From IMG/VR virus record IMGVR_UViG_3300035698_003858, positions 1 through 54,409 of that record: a stretch of DNA of 54,409 nucleotides. The stretch is one strand, 5' to 3'. A program made the translations under genes and the position numbers. Source of the DNA: a virus. Under the pieces are notes generated by a model, which was given only the letters and a program-made list of their open reading frames with translations, had not been told where the DNA came from and ran no database searches. Of this stretch, positions 26,083-36,600 are shown piece after piece (the stretch's first letter is position 1; every line of letters starts with the position of its first letter).

Positions 26083-26093
26083 GGAGGTAAGCA

Positions 26094-26759
26094 ATGGCTG
26101 GAGGTAGCACAACAAGTGACTTCAAGACATACAACTCTTTCTCTGGAGTAGATATGCTTGTTACCTTTGGAGGCACCTTAGTCGGTGAGCTCCAAGGTAT
26201 CTCGTATACTGTCCAAAGGGAGAAAGCCCCGTTGTACACAATGGGTAGCCCAGATCCACGTTCTTTCTCAAGAGGGAAACGTGGTATCGCAGGATCTCTG
26301 GTGTTCATGGTATTCGACCGTTCAGCTCTTCTGGAGGCCTTCAAGGACTCCGGTTTCCTAATTGGAAAAACAGAGAGACACGGTGGAGTTCTAGTGGATG
26401 TCAGTATTCCTCAAATTAACATTAGCGGTATCGCTAATACATCTATTGGTGCAAATGGCCCCAAGACGGTAACCCTTGATAAGGTTGTCGCAAGGCCTAC
26501 TTATCATGATCAGATTTTGCCATTTGACATTGTGATAAACGCTGCAAACGAGTACGGACACTTCGCGTCCATGAAGATCCACGGTGTAGAGATCTTGAAC
26601 TGCGGTTCAGGAATGAGCATCGATGATATCTCCACAGACGAAGCGTGTACGTTCATCGCGAGGAGCATTACACCATTTAACGCTACGCACCAAGCAAACG
26701 GTGTTGCGTCTAAAGGCCTTGACATTGCGTCAATCGCTGGTGGACTCAACTTTGCCTAA
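26094..26759 (+). CDS. Tail tube protein
   Basis: 221 aa, right after the sheath gene with a very strong ribosome site (TTAAGGAGGTAAGC). It has the compact beta-barrel composition of contractile-tail tube proteins: a start near FSGVDMLVTFGGTLVGELQG, RGKRGIAGSLVFMVFDR in the middle, LPFDIVINAANEYG and a final SIDDISTDEACTFIARSITPF. The next two genes carry the same layout, so this is the high-copy member of a small tube family. A terminator follows at once. Confidence 0.8.
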   Translation: MAGGSTTSDFKTYNSFSGVDMLVTFGGTLVGELQGISYTVQREKAPLYTMGSPDPRSFSRGKRGIAGSLVFMVFDRSALLEAFKDSGFLIGKTERHGGVLVDVSIPQINISGIANTSIGANGPKTVTLDKVVARPTYHDQILPFDIVINAANEYGHFASMKIHGVEILNCGSGMSIDDISTDEACTFIARSITPFNATHQANGVASKGLDIASIAGGLNFA

Positions 26760-26781
26760 GCTGATTAGCTAGCCCTGACTC

Positions 26782-26818
26782 GGGGGGATAGGGTCAAACC
26801 TATCTCCCCTTTTTTTTT
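26782..26818 (+). terminator. Rho-independent terminator after the tail tube gene
   Basis: An 11-bp stem (26782-26792 with 26799-26809, one G-U wobble) with loop GTCAAA is followed by nine T (26810-26818). It would restrict expression of downstream tail genes relative to sheath and tube. Confidence 0.9.
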
Positions 26819-26827
26819 CTTTAGACT

Positions 26828-27610
26828 ATGACTGTACAAAGCTTCTCTGGCACAGACTTCTCTGTTGTATTGGTAATCGACTCAGCGTTCCTCAATAACG
26901 CTGTGCCCGCTAAACCATTTAAGTTGTCTTCTGAGATGCAGACTATCACAATTAGCTCAACGGCATCAGTAAGCCCCGTACGAATCCTTGGTAGACGAAA
27001 ACCAAGATGCTATGGTAAGGGAGCAAGAACATTCGCCGGTTCTATGATCTTTTCGGTTATAGACAAAGACCCATTCCAAGAGCTGTTCACATTCGATGCA
27101 ATGAACTCAGCTGTCAGATCAGACGGTAAGTGGCACGTAGACATGCTACCACCCTTTGATATTATCCTAAGTGCAGTCAACGAAGGTGGAACTGCTGGAG
27201 TACAGATCATCAGTGGTGTCACCTTGACCAACACGGGTACAACCTACTCAGTAGACGACATCTACACTGAAAGCACCTACACGTATGTAGCAGAGCATGT
27301 AAGCCCGTTCATTCAGAACCCGGTATACGATGCCTTCCTCAAGTTAACACAAAGACAGCTCACAAGGAATAAGACACCAGACGATCTTCTATTCGATCAC
27401 CTCATGGAGACCAGTGGAGGCCTTCCAAGGAACGATACCAATGTAGACTTTGGTGCATTCTTCCAGAGTGTTGGACCAGGAGGGGTTGGCTTCTTCTCTA
27501 ACGGTGGATCTGTAACAGACCCCGTTCTCTTCCAGTCAATAATGGAAAGTCAGCTGATCAATTTCAACCCCACAATCCCACCTCCTAGCGTATTCGGTTT
27601 CGATGAGTAA
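26828..27610 (+). CDS. Tube-like paralogue (tube initiator or baseplate-tube candidate)
   Basis: 260 aa. It aligns by eye with the tail tube: SFSGTDFSVVLVIDSAF, ARTFAGSMIFSVIDKDPFQELF, LPPFDIILSAVNEGGTAGVQIISGVTL and SVDDIYTESTYTYVAEHVSPF correspond to segments in the same order in the tube protein. An extra polar C-terminus of about 80 residues is rich in N, D, G and P. The terminator in front should make it scarcer than the tube. A low-copy ring that starts or caps the tube, as some contractile phages use, is a fair inference. Confidence 0.7.
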   Translation: MTVQSFSGTDFSVVLVIDSAFLNNAVPAKPFKLSSEMQTITISSTASVSPVRILGRRKPRCYGKGARTFAGSMIFSVIDKDPFQELFTFDAMNSAVRSDGKWHVDMLPPFDIILSAVNEGGTAGVQIISGVTLTNTGTTYSVDDIYTESTYTYVAEHVSPFIQNPVYDAFLKLTQRQLTRNKTPDDLLFDHLMETSGGLPRNDTNVDFGAFFQSVGPGGVGFFSNGGSVTDPVLFQSIMESQLINFNPTIPPPSVFGFDE

Positions 27611-28373
27611 TAGATTTTACCCTACCCCATCCGATGTCAGGTGCTATATCAATGGCATTGAGATCGACGACATGTTTAGAGTGGACACCAAAAGGCAGGT
27701 AAACCACCAGCCTATATACGGTTACAACGATCAACAGTTTGGGTTCATTGCTAAAGGCAAAGAACTCATAACTGGACAGCTTGTTCTCAACTTCAGATAC
27801 CCTGGATACTTAACCGCTGCCCTAGAGAAGGCAGCCACTACAAAGATCCTATCTGACGAGGTCTTCAAGGAGTCATTCGAGCGTTCTGCTATTCCTGTCC
27901 CTAAGGATATATTGGACTTCTCAGCAATGGACGGCATGTCTACAGACCAGAAGCTATCTCATATAGCAGAGAGATTCGAAAGAGATATAGGCACCAATCA
28001 GTATATAGTAGACAGGCTGAAGATGCAGTTTGACAAAGCATACAATGCGGAGGACGACGTAGACAATACCCCAGCTGGTATGTTCGATAGCCCCCTTGAC
28101 AGAGGCACACATCTGTATATATTTGACATGACTGTCAAGTACGGTAACCATGAGAAAGAGGCTGGTTTCAGGAGAATCTTCAGAGACTGTGTCCTAATCG
28201 GAGAGTCTAGCACCTACTCTGCGGCAGCTGGTGCCGGAAATGATATGAGTAGTTCATCTCAACCAATCTTCGAGATCTATCCTTTCTTTGCTAGAACGGT
28301 AGATGTTGTATCCAACACAGCTAGGAACACCAATTCACAAGTGAACGAGACAAAAAAGAAGCTAGAAGCTTAA
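27603..28373 (+). CDS. Third tube-like protein
   Basis: 256 aa. The first and last parts look like the same tube fold (RVDTKRQVNHQPIYGYNDQQ, KGKELITGQLVLNFRYPGYL, GFRRIFRDCVLIGESS, PIFEIYPFFARTV). Between them is a charged insert of about 90 residues (about 80-170), absent from the tube. It overlaps the preceding gene by eight bases. A baseplate-proximal tube ring is likely by position and similarity, less certain than for the second copy. The C-terminus is polar and probably flexible. Confidence 0.6.
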   Translation: MSNRFYPTPSDVRCYINGIEIDDMFRVDTKRQVNHQPIYGYNDQQFGFIAKGKELITGQLVLNFRYPGYLTAALEKAATTKILSDEVFKESFERSAIPVPKDILDFSAMDGMSTDQKLSHIAERFERDIGTNQYIVDRLKMQFDKAYNAEDDVDNTPAGMFDSPLDRGTHLYIFDMTVKYGNHEKEAGFRRIFRDCVLIGESSTYSAAAGAGNDMSSSSQPIFEIYPFFARTVDVVSNTARNTNSQVNETKKKLEA

Positions 28374-28387
28374 CAAATAACTAAGTA

Positions 28388-28750
28388 ATGGAAAAAGACA
28401 AAAAAGAAACAACAGAATGCATGGCAGCCATCAAAGAAGCAGCCAAAGAAGGCTTTGAAGTAGCGATGATTACTATCGCAGGCAAGGAGTATGGCATTAG
28501 AGCAGTGACTCGTAAGGAGTGGCGTATCCTGATGGCAGAGAGAAACACCAAACTGGAAGCAGCTGGTGATGACATGAAGCTCACTGTAGAGATTCAAGAA
28601 GACGAGATCGAGAACCTAGTAGCCAAGTGCCTAGTCTTCCCCGAGGTCGATGTCACTAAGATACTAGCAGGCGCAGTAGACACCCTATCTAATGAGATCC
28701 TGGCATTGTCAGGTTTTGCAGGAGCTGACTTCGAAGCAACCAGATTGTAA
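28388..28750 (+). CDS. Tail assembly chaperone candidate 1
   Basis: 120 aa, acidic and helical, placed between the tube genes and the first giant gene, where tail assembly chaperones are usually coded. The segment GKEYGIRAVTRKEWRIL corresponds to GRDFLFRPLTFDEYQMV in the next gene, so the two are probably related. No slippery sequence or frameshift is needed to join them: the next gene has its own AAGGAACC ribosome site. The call rests on position and composition. Confidence 0.55.
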   Translation: MEKDKKETTECMAAIKEAAKEGFEVAMITIAGKEYGIRAVTRKEWRILMAERNTKLEAAGDDMKLTVEIQEDEIENLVAKCLVFPEVDVTKILAGAVDTLSNEILALSGFAGADFEATRL

Positions 28751-28759
28751 GGAACCAAG

Positions 28760-29368
28760 ATGAAAGACGAAACCGCAAAGGCCTTCGTCGCTCTCCGTGT
28801 AGAGGGACATCAAGAAATTTACTACGTAGTAATTGAAGGTCGAGACTTCCTGTTTCGGCCTTTAACTTTTGATGAATATCAAATGGTGTGCGACTTAGAG
28901 AAGCACTTAGATGCTCAGTTTATTAATGACACGATCATTAGGTTGTGTGCTATGTACACTGACTACGACCAAGGTGTAGAGAACTTTCTAGATATCACCA
29001 AGGCATTTTATCCTGACAAGTTTGCTGAAGTCATCCTACTAAAGAGTGGGTTCCAGAATAAGAATCTCTACCTAGAGATGGTAATGCAGAAGAGATCTGA
29101 GGCAACTCAGTTAGACTCTATCATGCAAACATACGTGTGTGCTACCTTCAACGTCAAGCCAGACGAATACGAAAGATACACAATGGAGAAACAGGTCAAG
29201 CTGTTCGCTATGGCAGAGGCTGCCATTGGTGCAGAGGTTGATGTTGTCAATATCATGAATGGTTCAACTGACGTTGAGCACGAACAAAACATGCCTCCTA
29301 TCCCAGAGGGAATGGAGAGCATAGACTTCCTAAATAATCCTGATATAGCAGACCTCCCAGAGTTCTAA
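28760..29368 (+). CDS. Tail assembly chaperone candidate 2
   Basis: 202 aa, acidic and helical. GRDFLFRPLTFDEYQMV near residues 27-43 matches the preceding protein. The rest (DITKAFYPDKFAEVILL, MEKQVKLFAMAEAAIGAEV) is predicted helical, ending in a Pro/Asp-rich tail. It would help fold or load the long tail protein that follows. Its stop overlaps the 1434-aa gene by TAATG, so translation is coupled. Confidence 0.55.
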   Translation: MKDETAKAFVALRVEGHQEIYYVVIEGRDFLFRPLTFDEYQMVCDLEKHLDAQFINDTIIRLCAMYTDYDQGVENFLDITKAFYPDKFAEVILLKSGFQNKNLYLEMVMQKRSEATQLDSIMQTYVCATFNVKPDEYERYTMEKQVKLFAMAEAAIGAEVDVVNIMNGSTDVEHEQNMPPIPEGMESIDFLNNPDIADLPEF

Positions 29369-32300
29369 TGGCAGATATACCAGACGGATTCGAAGAGAGC
29401 ATTCCAAGCTTCGACTCCAACAGCACAGAAGACAACCGTAAGGACGCTGAGTGGCTATCTAGAATAGTATTGCTCAGCGCTGCGGGTGCTGTATTTGGTA
29501 AGTCAATAAACAGGAACTTCTTTGCAGAGGCAGCAGACAAGACTGGTCGGTACGCTAGGTACATCAGTAGTCTTGGGCGTAAAGTGAACCCCGAGTTCCC
29601 GCCTGAAACGTCAGACATGCTCTACAAGACTCTGGGGATCCACCCAGACGCTGGAGGTAGAGCACTTACTCTGGGTCTCGGAGGAGCAAGAGCTGGAGAG
29701 CTAGACTCAGTACAGGACTTAGCAGAAGCATTGCGTATTCTGCAAAGACCTGATATGCACTCGAACAGGCCTGATATAGAAGAGCTGTTCACAAAGCACT
29801 TCCAAAGCCTACCTAGGTCCGCTGGTAGCGCTACCCCTAGCGGGTTCCACCACGACCTCCAGCCTCTCACCTTTGGTGAGATCTTAGACAACGCTTCGAA
29901 CTGGGAAAAGAACATTGGTTCTCTCCAGTTCCAGACAGTGGGGTCATCAGGTAGAAGGATACCACTATCTCTCGGTGTAGTTGAGAAAGCTACAGAGATG
30001 AAGTGGATCACTAGAGACACTATCGTGGACTCTAATCTCTTCACTGCTAAGGGTGGTCGTGTCGTAGACATGAGAATGACCAACCCTAAGAAGGCTGTCG
30101 TTCAGATGTCGAAGATGTTTGACATAGCCGGTGTCTTCAAGGCTGCACCTGACTTCATGAAAGGAGGTAGAGCGGTAGCTCATATCACTCCTGGTAGAGA
30201 CAGGATGCCAACGATAGCTGTTGGTGGTAACGTTTACAAATCCACCTCTAAGGGGCTAGTTAAAACCGCTGAGAATCAGATCATCGGTACCAGTGGAGAC
30301 AAGAGGTTTCAGTCAGCAGTACTCAGAGAGGCATCTGACAAGGGAACTATAGGCAAGCTCTACACACCAGACACCGGTTCTGGTCTGTACAATGCACTCC
30401 AAGAACGTACAGGTGTGGGAACCAAGTTCCACGACAAACAAGGCGTGGGGCTTTCTTTCTTTAAGAATGTCTTACGTAACATCTCTAAGGTAGGAACAGG
30501 TGACGCTAAGTTCTACGGTAGAGACTATAAGGTAGCTCAAGAAAGCATACTGGGTAGGTTTTCTAAGTCTTTCGCACCAGAGATTGACTTCGTAGGAGCA
30601 ACAGGATCTGAGTTCACTAAGGGTAAGTTTCATGGTCAAGGGCTCCTAAGGAAAGATGTTCCAACCAAGAAGGAGAGAGCTCTAGCCTACATGGGAATGA
30701 ACCCCGATGTTGTAGTCCTCAACTCGGAAGCTGCTCTTGCTATTAAACCAAACAAGGGCCATATCACTTCGCACTTTGGGCAGAGCGGTATCAGGTCTCT
30801 TGATAACCAAGCAGGGCGAAGGACTGTAGCTCAAGGTGCCACTGGTGTAGATCAACTAGGTAACCTTGAGTACATAGAGAGAGCTTCTCACTACGCAACG
30901 TCAGGTGGTGCTCTAAACACAGCCAAGGACTTTGGTAATTACATGACCATTAGGCTCAATGCTCTGGCTAGCTCTACAGGTCTGGGTATAGGATTCCGAC
31001 CCAGTGGAAGCCTACTGGGCAACACAGCAAGGCTTGCTGCCATACCTGCTGCCTACATGGTTCTTGCAGAGGGGATACGCTACGCCAACTATGCTACTGA
31101 GCAGGTTACAGGCGTCAACCCAATGAAGACTGCTGCTTCTGTTTATACGAGTGCACGAGTAGCACAGCAGAAGATCAGAGAGGGCACCGGCATAGCTGGA
31201 GCATCTAACTACGTAGAGACATCTCTTCTGCCTGGACTCAGTGTTGGGCTACTTGGTACAGCAGGAGCACTGGGTGCTGGTATCAAGATGCTCGGCAAAG
31301 GTGCCTCGTACCTCAAGGCAACAGGTGTAGGTGCAGCAGTCTACGGCGTAGCTGGTGGACCTGAAGTTGGGCAGAGCTCAGCAGAGTTACAGAACCAGTA
31401 CGCTGGAGAGGAGCTTGTCCCAATCAGGAAAGCCAGATGGTGGGGCTTGGGTTACCAACCGTTCAAGGGTGGAGAGATAGATCACTTCGCTCCTAGCTGG
31501 TATCGTAAGATGATAGACCAGCCAGGGACTGTCAACACTTATGGCAGCGAAGGTAACTACTGGAAGAACGTTTCCTTACTTCCTACGCCAAGCAACCTGT
31601 TCGGACTAAAGCCGCTGCTTGATCCTTATTCCTTAGAGAAAAGAAACTACTACAACAGACCATACCCTGTCACAGGTGGTATGCTAGAAGGGGTACCAAT
31701 CTTTGGTCCCATCTTGGCTGACACTATAGGTGCAGCCCTGAAGCCTAAGAAGACAATGCATGCCCAAGCGGACATGGTTGCTTCATCTAACATCACAGAG
31801 AGAGGTGTACCTGAGAACATTGGATCACAACTAGGTATCCCTGATCTACCCAATGCCCTCGTAGACCTCAATAGACCAGATGTTCTAAGAGACAGAGTGT
31901 CCAAGTGGACTAATGTAGCTCTAGAACCTATGGGTATCTGGAAGTTTGCCTTGCAGTTCTTTGGTGTACAGTTCGATGAGAACTACACCATGGCTGACGC
32001 TGGTAATATGAACAGCATAAGTCGAGACTTCTATGGTCTTAACCTTGGTGGCCTAGGCGGTCAGACTGAATTCATCAGACGTTTCCTGATGTCAGACTAT
32101 AGTAACCCTAGTAAGATTAACCAACAGGTCAATCCGATACCCAATACAATGCCAAGGTGGTTGCCCGGATCACTGGGTGAGTATCAGGAAGATCGTAACT
32201 ATTTTGTAGACTTCACTAGAGGTGATGCATACACTAAGATCTCAGGTGGAGACTATAGACTGCCTGGAGCAGGCTATGAGGCAATCAATAGATTGCACTC

Positions 32301-33672
32301 AGGTCAAGCAGGTGTGTACGACGACGTCGATAAGCTTATGGTCCTAGCTGATGTCGCACCCAACTCTTCTGCTTTTCATGCAGCTAGAGGTGGTATAGAA
32401 TCGCAGCAGCTTTCTCCTTACTGGACACAGAAGGTAGATCAAGCTCTCAATAACAGAGAGAAGAAGCTAGACCGTCTCGGATTCAACAGTCAAGATATTG
32501 TAGCTAAGGCTAACCTCCACCCACTGGCACAAGTTGTTAGATCAGGTTGGGACTCAGCCTATGACCTAGGCAGTGAGATCCCTCTTATTGGCAGCAAGTT
32601 CATGCCTAAGAGACAGCCTCTAGATCACTATGTGAAGTTCCAAGTCGAGGGAGATACCTTTGCAGACTGGCAGAGGCCTCTAGAAACGATTGTAAGGCCC
32701 GCGATCTATGATGTCATGGGATCGGACCCTGCAACGGCTACGGCTAAGGGAGAGCTTCTGGGGGGTCTTCTAGCTGCTCCTCTTGCTAAGTTCATGAATC
32801 CGTTCACACCATCCACCTTAAGCATGGGCTCTAACATGATAATTGGTGGAGCTGCTGGTGTATTAATGGGTACGGCTCGCATGGTTGGGACCGGAAAGTT
32901 ATCTGGAGGCTTTGTACCCCAACATGTCGAACGAGAGAGAGAAGTCAATCAGTACTTCGATTACTTACAATACAGTAAGTATGCTAACTTAGCAGAGATG
33001 TCACAGAGCAACCCACAGCTAAGAGCTGCGTTCTTGAGACAGTCAGAGAAGACTACTGCATACGGTTTGTCTACATTCCAGAAGAGTGGTGATGACTCTG
33101 CCTATGCTAGGTCACTAGGAAGAACCGAGAGAGAATACTTTCGTGCCTTCAAAGGAGCCTCTGCAGTCAATAGAGAGCGTATCCTAGAGTATGTACCTGA
33201 TCACATGAAGACAGTACTATCCGGATTATGGTCTGGTAGATCTGGTGTGGCAAGCGACACAGCTCATGGTGCAGCTCAAAGAGGTGCTGCTGATTACTTC
33301 GAGTCCCATGGAGCCCCAAGCTCCGATTGGGCTGGTTGGCATCCAGGAGTTCCCATCAATGCTATCAAAATTAAGTCTATCGAGTCTGGCATAAATGGAG
33401 TGTCAGATGCTGTTCACAGGTTTGGATACTTCCCTGCACAGCAACGAGAGGTTGCGAATCGATTCCCATTCTTAGAAGGGATTGAAAACATTAAAAAGAA
33501 AAGGAAAAGAAATAATCATTCTGCAGTTTATGATGCGTACGGTGACTACGTCCCTTACGGTAATGTCATGGGTATGGACTTCGGTGACGGACCTAATCTT
33601 GACATACAATTTAACTCCCTAGAGGACACAAGGCGCGACGATGTCTTTTCCTTCTTCCAATTATATAGGTAA
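29368..33672 (+). CDS. Giant tail protein 1 (tape-measure-like candidate)
   Basis: 1434 aa. Following two chaperone candidates, it has the position of a tape measure protein, but it is not mainly coiled coil. It contains hydrophobic/Gly-rich segments near residues 30-45, 555-575, 615-660 (GLSVGLLGTAGALGAGIKMLG) and 1135-1185 (ATAKGELLGGLLAAPLAKF, MIIGGAAGVLMGTARMVG). There is an aromatic segment ARWWGLGYQPFKGGEIDHF near 690-708. The C-terminal part carries a basic KKKRKR patch before an acidic/aromatic end. No peptidase or lysozyme motif is seen. It could line the tail lumen or be ejected at infection; either is inference. Confidence 0.55.
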   Translation: MADIPDGFEESIPSFDSNSTEDNRKDAEWLSRIVLLSAAGAVFGKSINRNFFAEAADKTGRYARYISSLGRKVNPEFPPETSDMLYKTLGIHPDAGGRALTLGLGGARAGELDSVQDLAEALRILQRPDMHSNRPDIEELFTKHFQSLPRSAGSATPSGFHHDLQPLTFGEILDNASNWEKNIGSLQFQTVGSSGRRIPLSLGVVEKATEMKWITRDTIVDSNLFTAKGGRVVDMRMTNPKKAVVQMSKMFDIAGVFKAAPDFMKGGRAVAHITPGRDRMPTIAVGGNVYKSTSKGLVKTAENQIIGTSGDKRFQSAVLREASDKGTIGKLYTPDTGSGLYNALQERTGVGTKFHDKQGVGLSFFKNVLRNISKVGTGDAKFYGRDYKVAQESILGRFSKSFAPEIDFVGATGSEFTKGKFHGQGLLRKDVPTKKERALAYMGMNPDVVVLNSEAALAIKPNKGHITSHFGQSGIRSLDNQAGRRTVAQGATGVDQLGNLEYIERASHYATSGGALNTAKDFGNYMTIRLNALASSTGLGIGFRPSGSLLGNTARLAAIPAAYMVLAEGIRYANYATEQVTGVNPMKTAASVYTSARVAQQKIREGTGIAGASNYVETSLLPGLSVGLLGTAGALGAGIKMLGKGASYLKATGVGAAVYGVAGGPEVGQSSAELQNQYAGEELVPIRKARWWGLGYQPFKGGEIDHFAPSWYRKMIDQPGTVNTYGSEGNYWKNVSLLPTPSNLFGLKPLLDPYSLEKRNYYNRPYPVTGGMLEGVPIFGPILADTIGAALKPKKTMHAQADMVASSNITERGVPENIGSQLGIPDLPNALVDLNRPDVLRDRVSKWTNVALEPMGIWKFALQFFGVQFDENYTMADAGNMNSISRDFYGLNLGGLGGQTEFIRRFLMSDYSNPSKINQQVNPIPNTMPRWLPGSLGEYQEDRNYFVDFTRGDAYTKISGGDYRLPGAGYEAINRLHSGQAGVYDDVDKLMVLADVAPNSSAFHAARGGIESQQLSPYWTQKVDQALNNREKKLDRLGFNSQDIVAKANLHPLAQVVRSGWDSAYDLGSEIPLIGSKFMPKRQPLDHYVKFQVEGDTFADWQRPLETIVRPAIYDVMGSDPATATAKGELLGGLLAAPLAKFMNPFTPSTLSMGSNMIIGGAAGVLMGTARMVGTGKLSGGFVPQHVEREREVNQYFDYLQYSKYANLAEMSQSNPQLRAAFLRQSEKTTAYGLSTFQKSGDDSAYARSLGRTEREYFRAFKGASAVNRERILEYVPDHMKTVLSGLWSGRSGVASDTAHGAAQRGAADYFESHGAPSSDWAGWHPGVPINAIKIKSIESGINGVSDAVHRFGYFPAQQREVANRFPFLEGIENIKKKRKRNNHSAVYDAYGDYVPYGNVMGMDFGDGPNLDIQFNSLEDTRRDDVFSFFQLYR

Positions 33673-36600
33673 TGCCAGATAAGTCTAATCTACTGAACAA
33701 CCTGAAGCAAGTGCAGGAGTCTCTGCACTCTCAGGTGTTTGACAGCAGAGGTAGCAGCTCTAACGTGCTGTTCCCTCAATTGTCGTATTCTAATATCACA
33801 GCAGCTCCTAAGGATGCTATCGGTAGCCAAGCATACCTCGGTGCCTCTGCGGTAACGACCAATCTCCATGGCATGACTCTGGCAGAGCGTGGAGTCAGTG
33901 AGGGAAGTGGCTTCCTCAAGAAATCTGTTATATCTTCTGGCGGCATGAGAGAGGCTATGGGTGCATTCACTAAAAGTGGGCATGCAACTTCAGGCCTTGG
34001 TGATATGACTATCCCCTGGGAACGTGACATGTTCACGGCTCTTACAAGGAAAGGACTGTCTGAGTCTACTCATGTAAACTCAATGACTGCAGTGGTCCCC
34101 GCCAAGGGACTGCTACAGAAGTTCTTCCCTGGACTGTCGTCTATGGCTGCCTCAACCAAGGCAGAGGACATAGAAAGCTTAGTCAGAACTACGTCTATGT
34201 CAGGTGGTATAGAGGCTGGCTCTGGTATGGAGTACCTCGACAGAGCACGTAAGATGCTCATCGATGAAGAGTACGCAAATATTAGCAAGCTCCCCGGCTT
34301 CGAAGCAGGAGCAGTTGACTACAATGCTGCACTCAAAGGGAATCAAGTATCTCAGATGGTCACCTATGGCGCATACATGCAAGCACAGCAGAGAGGTACT
34401 ATACCTTTCTTCAAGCAAGTGCTAGCAAACCATGGAGTAGAAGGACTCAGTGGGACAACAGGTGGTGTCTTTAGTCAGACAGACCCCTACGCCCTAGCAA
34501 GAGCTATCAAGAGTAAGACCAAAAGCTGGGCTGTATACGGTAGCGCCTCAGGCACTGGCCCTGCTGGTATGAATACGGTAGGATTTAAAGACTTCTTTGA
34601 TCGTGTCGAGGGCATAGCAGGCTCTCGTTACAGAGGAGAGTTCGAAGCTATCATGAGCAATCTCTATCAAGAGTCTGGTGGCAAGATTGCCATGGCTCTA
34701 GATGAGACTGGCTCTGTATATGTCGGTACTGCCGGTACAGACCTCAGCGGATTCAAGCCTCTTCCCATCGGATTCGCAGACAGAGCTACCGGAGTAGGCG
34801 CTTCCTCTGGAGGAATGACGTCAGGTATATACAAGCTCGGAGGTAAGGTCGGAACTGTACGTCCTACACTGTCAGGTGGTCAAGTAGAGTCTCCTGTTAT
34901 GCTGGCACTACGAGCATTCGAGGCTGGTACACAGCAGGTGCTCGGCACTAGACCTGAGAACGTAGGTATAGCCCTCTCAGCTGGTTACGAGAACATGAGG
35001 AGATCTGACCTCATCACCTCTGATACGGGGATAGCCGCAAAGGCCACCACGTTCGGTGATCTCACCAACCCTATTATATCACAAGGCCAGCGCTCTGTTT
35101 ATGGTAGCCTCTTTGACCAAGGCACTGTACGTGTGGCTGAGAACCAACTGTTCTCTGTCGACGAAGCACTGGGCAAAGTATTCAGTGACGTGGCCTCTGG
35201 TAAGGTCACAACAGCTGAAAGATTTCACTCAGCAGTAAGGACATCGATAGAGAGCTTACCTGATCATGTACAACAAAGTACATCTATGCAGATGGTCAAG
35301 TTCAGTAAGATGGCCTGGCCTGCACTGAAGCACGAGATCAAGAAAGGAAATGTATTGCCTAGTATGATGCTAGAAGATGGTATGTTCCTTCCAGGGGAGC
35401 TATCTACCAAGAGAGCTCAGTCCAAAGGTTTCTATCAAGCACGTGGTATCCAAGAGATCTGGAGACCACAGGTGCTCAGTCGAATAGGTAAGACATCTAA
35501 GGGTATGGGAATGCACGGCAACATCCGTAACGTTGGTTCAACGTTCGGAGAGTACCGTATAGGCAAAGCTATGAACGCAGCCTATGCTCCTGGCTCTGTC
35601 ATGTCTGGCGCTCTAGGCGCAGCTGGTGGGGCTAAGCCTATGTCTCACGTCATGAGCCCTGTTGTTGTAATGCACAACGGCATGAGTCCAGCAGCCAACC
35701 TAAGATTGACTGGAGACGCGGGTGCTTTACTTACTAAGGCCGGTAGTAGCTCTATCGGATGGAACATGTCTGCCTCTAGGCAGATAGAGAAGATGATGAC
35801 TGTCGGTGAGACGGTCGGTATGCTTGAGGATGTCGCAGGACGTCACCTTAGTATGCCAGCATGGCAGGACTATATAGGTAGGGTCCGTGAGCAGGGAGTC
35901 AGACCAGGCATGATACCTGCCGGGCAAGGTCTTCCTATTGACCCTTCAGCGATCAACAGAAACAACCTCAGCTATGGCACGACCCACTTCTTGGGTGCAT
36001 CCTGGAGTGACTACGATGCTGAGCGTAAGCTGTCGTTCGGTAGAGGCGCAAGCAGAGATCACGTATCTGGTCTACTAGGCGGCAGCGCTAGGTACACAGC
36101 GGTAACAGAACGTGGTGGGTTTGCTGAACGAGAGTTCGGTGACCTAGCCAAGTACTCACACATGATCACCACCAAAGAAACAGTTGGTGGTATCGACCCA
36201 TTCCGTATGGACTTCCAGCATAGGTCAAACCTCCTGGGAACCATGGAAGGAAATCTAGGTGATAATGTCAACGAGTTCATATCACAATACCGTAGACACG
36301 GTGGTAAAGGGCTAGTCGCCAGAGGTGGTCAGGTAGTAGCAGGGCGTGGTCTGGACCAACAGAATTACATGAAGGCTTCCAAGTCTGCCCTAGAGTCCAT
36401 GGGGTTCTACAACGATGAGATCAGAGCCAAAGCCGGAGCTATGATACGTAGGCTTGGCGGTGGTGCAGGTGACTTTGGTAATGTATCACCTGAGGCAATG
36501 AAGCATGCAAGACTATTCCTGACAAGCCACTCTGAAAGATTCGGAGCAGCTGAAGAGATCGTCTCTCAGGCTAATCCATTCAGCATTAAGCTACAGACTC

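Noticed and set aside
28735-28765. Programmed frameshift between the two chaperone candidates
   Set aside because: No slippery heptamer seen and the second gene has its own start and ribosome site.
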